Source: Reticulitermes speratus | Taxonomy: Eukaryota; Arthropoda; Insecta; Blattodea; Rhinotermitidae | DNA length: 64,000 bases | NCBI GenBank assembly: GCA_021186555.1 | Contig: JAJKFL010000005.1 | Coordinates: 8,893,178-8,957,177 of the forward strand | Direction: 5' to 3' | In this document: positions 33,301 through 43,200 of the stretch, one piece after another | How the letters are laid out: each line of letters opens with the position of its first letter | Position numbering within the stretch: position 1 is the first letter of the stretch | Notes under the pieces: generated by a model | Database searches by the model: none | Told to the model about the DNA's origin: nothing | Seen by the model: only the letters and a program-made list of their open reading frames with translations | Position numbers and translations under genes: made by a program

Positions 33301-36300
33301 ACAAATAACAAAAACAACACAACACATAGTTTATGCAAGTGTAAGGATCACAGTTCTCTGTTGTCTAATAAAGAACAGTGGAGGTGATGGTAGGCTCACA
33401 TCAAGGCACAATATCCTGACATACTCACCATTGACAGTCAGATTCATGCCTCGGAACTTATGTGGCCCCACAAGCTGCTCCTTGAGGTCACCTTCAAAAT
33501 ATATAAATATAGATGGCAAGTTACTGTCAGGGTAGTTTGGGATGCAAGTTGTGGAGATGCTCTTGAGGAACTTCGTAGCTGGGAACTTGACAGACAACTG
33601 TGACAAGTGTTGGTTAAGTAGTGTACACAATGGGATCCTGCACAAACACAACAGTTCCTTGTGTTATTTAAATGATCATCCCAACAACAGAGTACAAACC
33701 TGTATTGAACTGCACTGTGTAAGCTCATCCACCAGTTGGACAGAAATCAATGTCCGATATTTTATATGAGAATGGTAAACTGGATACATGACTTTTGGCA
33801 GATTGAAATTCATAGTGGTTCATTCTTATGACATAAAACTTCATGCATCTACACCAAAATAATCCCTTGAAAGTTACAAGCATACACTTTTTTAAAACAC
33901 AGGAGAAGAACAGGCATATGTTCCATTACACAGAAATTACTGTACTGTAGTAACAGAATGACCTCAGCCATCTCACCCTTGCTTGAAGAGATGCAGTACG
34001 ACCCAAACGCCTTCACCTGCTCTTTTCACATGTTCCACATAGTCCTCTGCACTGATCTCCCTCACCTCCCCAAAGCGAGCTTTTGCCGATTCTGCTTTCA
34101 TCTCAGCAATTCGTTTCTTGCGATATTCAAGAATTATTTTCTCGTCTTCTTCATCCTCCAGTTCATCAAGTTCATCAAGGGACAGTCTCTCCAGCTGCTG
34201 ACCACCTAAACAGTTACAGACATTCTTTGTTGCTATAACATTCATATTTCTGAACATGCCGAACTTTACCCACGTCTCTCAGTGGTAGCTTCACTAAAAT
34301 GATTCGCTGCTATGCTGCAATAGCATTCACTGCCACCACTACACATTTTACATAGGCACCCCCTCAGGGCCATGTGTAGAATATTCCTTGTCTCATTACA
34401 TTCCCAGTTCCAGGCCTTTATGGGGGTTTTCAGGAAGGAATGGAGAGGTGGTAGGGTGCTGGGACCCTAATATCTACCAAAAACTCAGTGCCCACTACCT
34501 GCTCAGTATTTTTTTTTTTTCCAATGGCTCGACAGCCCCTTGGGGGCCTAGGCCGCCTCATTTTTCAAGGCTTCATGATCACACTTTTTTTTAGACACAC
34601 CACACTCGGTAGGACTCCTCTGGATGAGAGACCAGCTCATCGCAGAGACCTCTACCGGACAACACACAACACTCACAAGAGACAGACATCCATGCCCCCA
34701 GTGGGATTCGAACCCACAATCCTAGTAAGCGAGCGGCCGCAGACCGACGCCTTAGACCGAGCGGCCACTGGGAACCTGCTCAGTATACATCACCTTATTT
34801 ACAGTAATTACAGTAACTAGGGCTTCAAATATGCTGCCCATAATCTCCAATCCAGTCTCTCTAATCTCCCCCCAATGCTCATTGCATGCCTCATGTGATT
34901 ACCACTTTCCAGACATATAGTAGGTTGGATGCAGAGATGAACCATACCCGGTGCACTGATTGTTATCAAACACAAAAATGTTAAGACAGTTGATTGTGAT
35001 GACAGTCACCTGTACTAGTGACAGCATTACGACAGCAAAGCAGCAATTACAAGCCAAAACCCAAAAACAACAACCCTTCTTTCACTTGAAGCCTCTATAC
35101 AGAGTCTGTTACCTCACACAACATTGAAGTGTATGCATATATGGTGACATCAGATGGTGCACTCATGACATACAGGGTAAGGCATGGGCCTATTATTTTA
35201 TCAGGCACTACGGGACAGTGATGTGAAACAGGCTATGGTAATGTTACTATGCTGATGCAGCAACCTACTTCACTAAAGCTAATTCAAACATTTACCTTAT
35301 CCTACAACAAATAAGGTGGAGCCAGAGAAGCTGGTTCAACAATTGCCGATCTAAACATACCATCTCAAGCAAACAACAGAAGGAAGTAGTGAATGCATTT
35401 AGACTTCACCGAAAAAAATTCACATATGATAGGAATAACAGGGACAATGAAAGAGAGAACATACCAGAAATATATAAGTGTTACACCTTGCAGACATTTT
35501 GTAACTTCTTTATTCTTCTCTTAATTCTCTGGAAAATGGTACCAGAATTAACTCAACATAGTGGCAGGAATTTATTGTTTCTTCAAAAACATGGGTCTTA
35601 TGATTTTGCATGCACTCGCTGTACACCAGACTCTGGGTTTAAGATCACTCAAAAGGACTTCATGAACTGCAAGGAAATTTTAAGATTGATTTTTGTAAAT
35701 GAACTTTGGACCAGAGACTGAAATTTCCTTACCCTTGGACAGTTTCTCTTCTACTGTTGCCTCCAATATGTTGACAACATCTTCCTCTGTAACCTCCTTT
35801 TCCTTCTGAGGAAGAATACCTTTGCTTCGAAGGATATCATTCCACTCGGTATCCTCATTTGGATTCTGGAAATAAATCAAAGTTATGTACTCATTAAAAA
35901 ACTTAATGATTCCATGAACCATTTCTAGCAAATCAGAATATGAAACTGATCATGCAAGAGGAACAAAGCAAGCTCAATCATGACAAAGCCACGTCAAAAG
36001 AGTAATTTAAAACATTTACAAATGTATAAAGCAAAACTAAGACATAAGTAATGTGATAAACTTGAAAAAAAAATACTGGACACTTTAAAGGACTAGTGTG
36101 CCTTTTAAGCCACAGCAGTGTTATCCCTAGCTGGCCCAATGCAAGCTAATTGATACAGTCTAGCACAAAGCTGGCACTTAAATCAAACCAGCAGGGGATA
36201 CAGGTCTTCATATGCCTGGTAAAGTTTAACTGTACATGTTTCACACACTTCTCTGCAAAACTTCATGGAAGACAGTACTACTCACATAATTAAGGAAACA

Positions 36301-36939
36301 AAAATGTAAAACTCAAAGCTGTACGGCATGGCCAAGTGATCTAAAAGTGTAAAAAATGTGAACTATCAGTGGAGATTCCACTTACATCCCTGACTCTGGG
36401 ATGAACCTCTTCACCCACTGCCATGTGACAACCGTCACGTTACCTTTAGATCGCAAGGTTGTATTTAGACGAGACGTAAATAGCACAGCACAAATTCAGG
36501 CGTGTCTCCATAGTATGAATTTGTCATGTTAACTCTTAAATACACATAAATTACCCTGCATGTTGTTCGTGAGCAAAGAAATGCAAACGTTTCGGCATCA
36601 CTGGCGAAATAACCTGTGCTATTTATACATTAGCTCCGAATTATTAAAGTTCCTACCCGTCGCTACAATTTCCTAATTCTCGAGTTCAGTCATTCAGATA
36701 AACCACTTGTGGCATAACATTGGTAGGGAGTCATTTTAAGAGTGAAGTGAAATCCCGTTGAAAATGCTCAGAAAAAACGATACTGGAATACTTTTCTCAG
36801 TTGCAATACCACTTTATAATTTACATTCATTTTAAGTATGGGAGTCTTCCGTTACGAATTGCAGGTGTTGGAAATAACGTAATCCTGCACCATTCCTTCT
36901 CACAGGTGTGGCAGTTTATGAATCACAAATTACCTGCAT
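29552..36939 (-). CDS. PDCL3: Phosducin-like protein 3 / viral IAP-associated factor homologue (5 coding exons)
   Basis: Exons on the minus strand: 36934-36939 (ATGCAG only), 35733-35865, 33977-34205, 33429-33637 and 29552-29688. All introns are GT-AG (donors GTAATT, GTAAGG, GTGAGA, GTGAGT) and phases match, giving 714 nt and 237 aa; human PDCL3 has 239. The protein has an acidic N-terminal helical part ([19 protein letters not shown], then [10 protein letters not shown]) and a phosducin-type thioredoxin-like domain ([51 protein letters not shown]). The C terminus is acidic. Known family members are cytosolic co-chaperones of the CCT/TRiC chaperonin and affect caspase activation. A first exon coding only Met-Gln is, as I recall, usual for this gene and decided the start; it also has a good CAACATG context. 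No stops or frameshifts, so functional. Introns hold a SINE, a minisatellite, a pogo-like element and a MITE. Confidence 0.92.
30284..30338. repeat. (TTA)n microsatellite
   Basis: About 18 uninterrupted TTA units within PDCL3 intron 4. Confidence 0.95.
30345..32090. repeat. 58-59-bp minisatellite in PDCL3 intron 4
   Basis: The unit contains GAGGCTGTTTTACAGTGTGC, CAGCATATTTGCTGACCTAT and ATAACAGTCCAAGTAGGT. Two main variants alternate in blocks: ...GACCTATATAACAGTCCAAG (58 bp) and ...GTCCTATATTAACAGTCCCAG (59 bp). The core from about 30400 to 31740 is homogeneous, with some 23 copies. Units from 31740 to 32090 are increasingly diverged, and two further diverged units lie beyond the transposon, at 32784-32880. 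Confidence 0.9.
32092..32781. mobile_element. Pogo-like DNA element with TA duplication
   Basis: 690 bp, flanked by TA (32090-32091, 32782-32783). The terminal inverted repeats are CCGTATATTCTCGAATCTAA and, from the other end, CCGTATATTTTCGAATCTAA, and continue into TCCGCACCC. Each end also has a second, inverted copy of GCGGATTAGAxTCGCG about 50 bp inward (32153 and 32701), probably transposase-binding sites. The interior keeps only a short N-terminal transposase fragment on the minus strand. It interrupts the minisatellite. Confidence 0.88.
32285..32480 (-). pseudogene. Transposase N-terminal fragment (helix-turn-helix), pogo/Tigger-like
   Basis: About 65 residues: [20 protein letters not shown], then [20 protein letters not shown] and a RRKFTG end. 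This has the shape of the first DNA-binding helix-turn-helix of pogo/CENP-B-like or BrkDBD-type proteins (K-F-K-xEV, A-A-x-FGVxxSxVRxWR). It is cut off after this domain, with no DDE domain. Confidence 0.7.
33046..33281. mobile_element. TTAA-type MITE
   Basis: 236 bp starting CCTTTAAATGACCAGG after TTAA (33042-33045) and ending ...TAATTTAAAGG with a degenerate GTAA. It is homologous throughout, in the opposite orientation, to 61940-62176, sharing ATGCAGCATGTCTTAAAAAT, TTGCATATGCAAAC and more. The TTAA target and CCTTT ends suggest a piggyBac-mobilised family. Lies in PDCL3 intron 4. Confidence 0.75.
34510..34773 (-). mobile_element. SINE, family B, with 13-bp target duplication
   Basis: 264 bp, same family and length as 15221-15484. 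ACCTGCTCAGTAT flanks it at 34497-34509 and 34774-34786. The poly(A) tail is on the left (T run 34510-34520). The head at the right has the tRNA-like GTGGGATTCGAACCCAC (plus strand). Lies in PDCL3 intron 2. Confidence 0.92.
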
Positions 36940-37400
36940 GTTGCGAGGTTTCGGTCGTTAGTATTAGCGACGCTGGAAATTCAAAACCACAACAATTATA
37001 CCTCCAGTTTACATCCGGTGCTGCCCGAAATATCCACATGGATGAATAATGTGGAGCAGAGTCGTTCGTGAACGAACGAATCAAATACGTGTCCCCCTAC
37101 CGAGTCTCTGTGTATGAGAACGACGATAGTTCTGCCTCGTCGTTCATCCATGTTCCGTTCACCGGTGTGAACCGGATCATGTGAACCAACCACAGCCGTG
37201 TCTCAACCCTGACACCGCACCGGTCATCGTTAGCACACAGCCGAGTTTCCATAATCTCTGCGAGTTTCGTTCATCTCCAGAAGAGGCATTTTCAAACGTC
37301 TTGGCAGCGACCTGCGCCACAGGCGTGATCACAACATACTAGATAATCTGTGACTGCGAGTGTACCGGATAGGCGAGCTGTTGTTCGGATGTTACCAAAG
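36940..37400 (-). promoter_or_regulatory. Probable 5' UTR and promoter region of PDCL3
   Basis: Immediately upstream of the PDCL3 start codon. The sequence is noticeably richer in CpG and less AT-rich than its surroundings (for example ACGAACG, TCGTCGTTC, CACCGGTG between 37065 and 37320). I see no clear TATA box, which fits a housekeeping gene. The transcription start was not located. Confidence 0.45.
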
Positions 37401-38594
37401 CCTTCCTGCTCATCATAAAAATATATCTTTAAACACACCGCAAACTTGACATACTGCCGGAAAAGGCAATGTCGTGAAATAACTTGGCGTGCAGTTTCTT
37501 CACGGTGGGTCTTTCACCTTTGTTTACAGCAAAATTGTAAATAGATATACGAATTACTTCTTCATCAAAATTTTCAACAGTTGATTTAAAGGATGGTTTA
37601 GGCCTGTTCTTGCCTGTCGGGAAATTGATGTAATAGGATCTTCTGTTGACTCAATTGACGACACGTCGAATAGCACGTGAAGAAACGCCAGTGGCGAAAT
37701 TGTCTTCGCACGAACTAGGATCCAGAGGACGGGATGTCTTAGGTAAATTGAACCGTTTTAAATATCCTCAACAGTTTTCCAACTGCTGAGAATTACGTGT
37801 ATGAGTTTAAAGTTACGAAAACTGCAACAAGAGAGCTGTATCTAAAATTCTCTGATGTTGACCTAAGCTCTACGTTACCTTGCAGCCCCTTAGCTCTTTT
37901 TTTTTGGGGGGGGGGGTGGGGGTATTGATTAACGACTCTATCTGCCTTGCGTAAAATAAATAGACAAATGCGATTGACGTGAATGATTATGGACTCCAAA
38001 TTACGGCACAGCGAAACAAAATGTGAGACAAAACTACTGATGCTAGAGTCGTGGGATATTTTGTCAGATAAATCCCCGCGTTTCGTGATTGGCCATTCTG
38101 ACCCGCCATGTTACAGTGCTACCCATCATGGTGAGGTGTCGTACGACATAAAAGTTACCTCGCCCATTATGCAGAGATGACTAAAATTCGTTTTCAATCT
38201 AATAGCCGAAGACCTACTAGGTTCAAGGTGTGAAGCATACACTGTTAAAGATATATCGGCCTTGAAACGCACGGGTAACAATCGTTCGTAAACGTAATGT
38301 AAATATAGAATGCCCGTTCTAGAAAAGCTTAACGTAACAACTGACATGTTTACAGAATAACATGTGTATCCTAGAGTTTGGTCAGGAATTCTTACTGAAA
38401 AACCGTAAATGGTTGTAATATTTACAACTTGTGCTGGATCTTAGATTTTCAATTAGATGTTCCTAAGCTGGAACTTTTTCCTTTCGCATTTTTGTGTATA
38501 TTAAGCTTAATAAGGCATTCGAAGTTATTTAATCCATACGTAAATAATTTTTAAAATAGCCCGATCGTAATATATAAGTTTTAAAACTTTCGCG
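37401..38594. other. Intergenic; no recognisable feature
   Basis: The space between the two divergent genes, with a poly-G tract at about 37907-37922. No coding evidence. Confidence 0.4.
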
Positions 38595-38690
38595 GCGACA
38601 TGATTCAATATAGTCTTCTTGGGCGACTAGCCGCGTCAACTGGTCAACGCGGCTGATCGCCCGAAAAGACTATATTGAGCCCGATCGTAT
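38595..38690. mobile_element. Truncated foldback, type F
   Basis: Arms TTCAATATAGTCTTCTTGGG and the reverse-complement partner ending TATATTGA face each other around TCAACTGGTCAACGCGG. The flank ACTTTCGCGGCGACATGA is the same as beside the copies at 19947 and 44354, but the central hammerhead-like part has been deleted. Confidence 0.75.
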
Positions 38691-38699
38691 ACTCAATTT

Positions 38700-39615
38700 T
38701 CTTATTCCATTTTCACCGTGCATTTTTCGAGTATAGACAATGTTTTTCACCAACTAAATGCACTTGTTATAAAAACACTAAAATATTCTAAAACTGTAGC
38801 AACAAGACACTGACACACCCAACACGGCCACAAACCACACAGTCACTCACAGCCAAGCAACTAGACAACACAACTACAGGTAGAAGCAATATTAGATATA
38901 CGGTAAAAAAGAAAGTCATACAATGTCTTATACCATTATAAAAAAACTGTGATATTATATTGTTACAGGACACAGACTCATTTATAAGTGACCAGTTGCC
39001 AGCAGTTTTTAACAATTTTATAATTTTAACCTCTTAAACTATTCAACAAGTTTCAACATCAACGATTACAATAGACATCAACAACGCAGCGTCCACACAA
39101 CCACAACAGCTGTACTAGAATATACTTCGGACAAGAAAGCAAGTCATATACACCATAAAAACTCAAGGACCGTCATTCGCACCTACGCAACGAGACAACA
39201 CTACAACAGAATACGGACTGTAATATGAACATAACCAACGGTTTTAACAGTTTTAATAGTTTAAATAATTTAATAACATGTTTTAATAACCTCGACGATC
39301 TCAATAGATAACAACGACAAACACCCTACAAAAAGTGCAGTGCCGATATAGTTCGAAAACGAATGGACGTCATATACACCGAACGAATTCAAGAAAATTA
39401 CCTGTCAAACCTTATACATATATATATATACTCGTGACTTCCAGTGTAAAGTAGTAACACTGACAAAATAATAGTTGAATAACAGTGCCAAATGAACGGT
39501 GATAAGTGAAGTGTACATAGCAAGTTACCCCTGATGATGGCCAAATTAAGGCCGAAACATATGTAGGGTATAGTGAAAATTTATTTATAAGTGCATTAGT
39601 TGGTTGAATGAGTGA
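38700..39615 (+). mobile_element. Hammerhead-bearing element, copy 5, between the divergent genes
   Basis: The left edge has the minus-strand motifs CACCGTGCATTTTTCG and CACCAACTAAATGCAC. The right edge has the hammerhead at 39526 and GTGCATTAGTTGGTTGAATG (39591). The arms are 0.9 kb apart. The interior is A-rich with repeated CAACAACG/ACAACAC-type text and no protein. Confidence 0.55.
39526..39570 (+). ncRNA. Candidate type-I hammerhead ribozyme (best copy)
   Basis: Stem I TACCC (39526-39530) pairs perfectly with GGGTA (39566-39570). The core CTGATGA is 39531-39537. Stem II GGCC (39539-39542) pairs with GGCC (39550-39553) around a 7-nt loop. GAAA is 39554-39557. Stem III CATATG (39558-39563) is followed by the UA cleavage dinucleotide (39564-39565). 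Every conserved core residue is present. The expected self-cleavage is after A39565. Confidence 0.78.
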
Positions 39616-40285
39616 CGATTATGATACATAAAAGGAAACGAAACTAATCAGTAACTTAGCAGAACTGTTCAGTAGTCTCTTAGGAGGGCCCGGTCAGGGC
39701 AATAAGTATGTGAAAAATAGTATAAATTAATGTTTCATTAGAAACGGTAAACCCTGCCACAGACCGCTAACATATATCGACAAGTATACATGTAACTATT
39801 TACTTTTGTTAACTATAGATAATCGCACCAGCGGATACACAGTTATCATGAATTCCGTTCTATCAATTTGGATGTGCTGCTAAGCAAATAGTAAGTTCTA
39901 ATGTTGATGTTATCTTTATTTGTTATAGGAATGATGAGCACTGAGCGGGTCATAATGCCAAAAGAACACGAACTTAAAAGACTCGATTTTCTATTCGACC
40001 ACGCAACCTTGCAGTGATGTGCATTGGAATCACAGATCATCTATGGGATGAGCACACTACACTAATCCGTGACATCTTCCTTTAAAATAAGTCACATATC
40101 AGTGGCAATCATGTTGGCAAGGTTGTGGTAGGCGGGCAGATTTGTAGGTTAGGGACGTCTGAATTGGTTGGACTGTTATTTTACGAGCCTGAATAATGAT
40201 CAGTTTCAGCAGTAGCTACTAAAATCGTAGTACGCCTATTGAAGTACGCATTGTAAGAAACTGTCGTTTCCGAAATCCAACTATT

Positions 40286-43200
40286 ATGGCGTTTGTCCTA
40301 AGAAATTTGGTAAGGAGTAATACGGTTGCTCTCAAAAGGTACAGGTCAGTTATTTTGTGTTATTGCATACATTATATGTAGATTTTTGTTATTACCCAAA
40401 TTGTTACGTGTAGAGGTCTATGATTGTAATGAACCCAGCATTCATGATTTCGTCTTCGTAACATGAAACGTAGAGGAACTACATTTCCTCACCGACATCC
40501 AACAATTAAGGAACAAACGTGTAGCACCAGAAATGCCCTTGAAAGTGGCATGGGCCTTATTTGTTCTGAGCATCATATTGTAATTGAAATGTACAATATA
40601 ACACGGCCGAATTTTATGTGTGTAATTCTTTTCGTTGATCAAATATGATGTATGCATGTAGTAATATTTACTGCATTTTGTTTCTAGACCAAGCACAATG
40701 CATTTTAATCGCAAATCTTACCTGCATTGAATACTGTGAACTTTTTTTTTTAATTGTCGGCTGGCACATGATCCAGTGAAAAAGAGCCAGCAGACCACAG
40801 TTACAAACATATGTGACTAGAGCACTTTGCGAAATAGTAGAAATAGTTTTGTGGATATGATATTAACTTTGCCATCTGAGACAACCTGATAATGTAGTAG
40901 GCAAACGAAAACTAGTTTCATTAGATTTAAAGTGCATCTGATTCATTTGGAAAGCCAAAAGGTTGACGGTATTACTACTGATGTCAGACAATTGTCGTGT
41001 CTACAAGAATTCTGCCATATCTATTTAGTTCCTTGACACCCCAAGCCAAATTTCTTAGAAGTGGTGTTTAATAGTCTGTGTTCATTTAGGACATACAGAA
41101 CTAGAACAGAATGAATCATGACTTTTCTTTGTTTTCAGTACTGGCGTAAATATTGGCTTTTGCCTATAAATATAAAACTAATCATTATGAAAACATTATT
41201 GTATTATCAGCTCTGTGGTATTAAATATCCTTAAAAGTGGGTAATGTAGAGCAGGTAGAGTGGTTATATTTTCTATTTTATGGTTATTTAAGGATGCTGT
41301 ATCTGCTATTAGTGTTATTTATTACCAAACGATATAAGAGGATTAACTGGAACATTGGTGTGGGAAGTGGTCGTACATGGCCAATAACCATTTGCTTGGA
41401 TAGACTGAGATAGACCATGGTAACTGTTGGGATAATTAGTTGATGAGCCATGATATGTGCTTGGCACATCTCAAATGGAATTCAGACATTATTACTGCAT
41501 GGCAGCAAGCATATAAATGGAAGTAACAAAATTGTAGAAAGTTAAATGAGTGAATTTTGAAATTTGAAGAATGTAATGTGTTTATTCATGGTTTAAAAAT
41601 TATCAAGACACTACATTAACACAAACCAATCATAATTCAGTCATGTGATATTTACTGTGCAGTCATAAGTTTTCTTGACAGCTGCATGTTGTTAATAACA
41701 AATACTACCCATTTCTATCTATAAGAGTTTTACAGTGTTACACTGGTTGCTGGTTGTCAGTCACCTTTCGTCATATTTGCCGGTTTACTGTGTCTTCAGG
41801 ACTAATTCTATTTACAGATATTAGAATAACATTTGTTATTGTAACCAGTTAAGTGTATGGCTGTAAATAAAGAAGTGGATTGTATTGTTTTGGTGTTCTG
41901 TAATTTGTCCTCTTACATTAGGTTCTACAAAGAAAGCCTGCCCATAATCTCAGTGCGGCACCACAGCTATGATCCTGACGGGAAGACAGCAGTTCAGCTG
42001 CTGAACAAGAATTTAGAGGTGTTGATGATTGACTCCTACAGTCAGGTAACAGCTTACTGTAACCACATTGAGCACCTGTATCATAATATGCCTATCAAAT
42101 CAATCAATAAAGTTAGTTGTGTTATGCAGTCAATGGACATTGGCATTCAAGAAACATTTGTTTGTAAGGTTGAGACGTTTCATCCATGATGCAGAAACAA
42201 GTTTTTGTTTTCTCACACTTGTGGAATTTGTCATACTTCTAGAAAATAATTATTTGGTCATTAATTACAATTACAAGACTGAAAATTGTACTTTAACTTT
42301 GTGCAACAATACCTTATAATTGGAGGTACAAACAAGATTCAGTAAACAGAGAGCTTTTGTCACTGACACAAATTCCATTAGGACAGAAGAATTACCCATC
42401 AAATCATAATAGTCATATGCATGCAGAATTATCTGTAATTGAATATTAAAAGCTGTGCACGGTCAGTAGGTGATTTGTAGTATTTCATGCATCAAATATT
42501 TGTAGTCTGTATTCAGATATACCAATATATACAGGTCAGTCATTGTTTGCTTGCTGACATGTTATGGCATTTACTGCATTCAAAACCATAGAATTTGCTT
42601 TTTACCATATAAAAACTATTAGAGAATTAAAAGACAGCTTACATTGATTTTTATGAAATGAAAGTAGTGTGTGGCAGCAGCAAAGTTCTGTGTAGAAGCA
42701 TTTAGAAAATGTTTAGATTCTATACTGGCTTTACAAAGGAAAGAATGAATTGAAGATAAGTATCTTTCGGGGTGTGATGTGAGGAACTTCCTGTCTGAAA
42801 ATGGAGGCAGCAGGTTTCTGTGAAATGTTGGTAAATTTCTGCCATACTGCATTGTGCCATGTCCCAGGAGATATATACACATAGTTCCTGTTGTGTTTCA
42901 TACCTCACAAAAGCAGTTTGACAGACTGCTATAGTATTTTGATCCATTATTTAAGATAGTGAGAGGAGCAGAGTAATTATTGGTTTCATTTAGGCATTGA
43001 AGGGGAAACCAGTGGGACACTCATGTTACATGGCCACAAGATCTGTTCTCCAGTTGGGTGGGAGGGGAATTTAAACTGAAACCCTTGTCCCATTGTGGCT
43101 TCAGATCCTATTTAAACTGTTTGGATTGAGGATTGTTGAGTGTTCTGATGCAGTTTTCTGAATAGAGTATTGTCAAAAAGTGCTTATTACAGGTTGGATT

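Noticed and set aside
35389..35721. 110-codon plus-strand frame
   Set aside because: Lies in PDCL3 intron 2 and has no recognisable family or codon pattern.
40715..40735. Alternative first exon ATGCAG/GTAAGA for PDCL3 on the minus strand
   Set aside because: It lies 3.8 kb further upstream, inside NDUFAF3 intron 1, with a poorer start context than 36934-36939. It cannot be fully excluded without transcripts.
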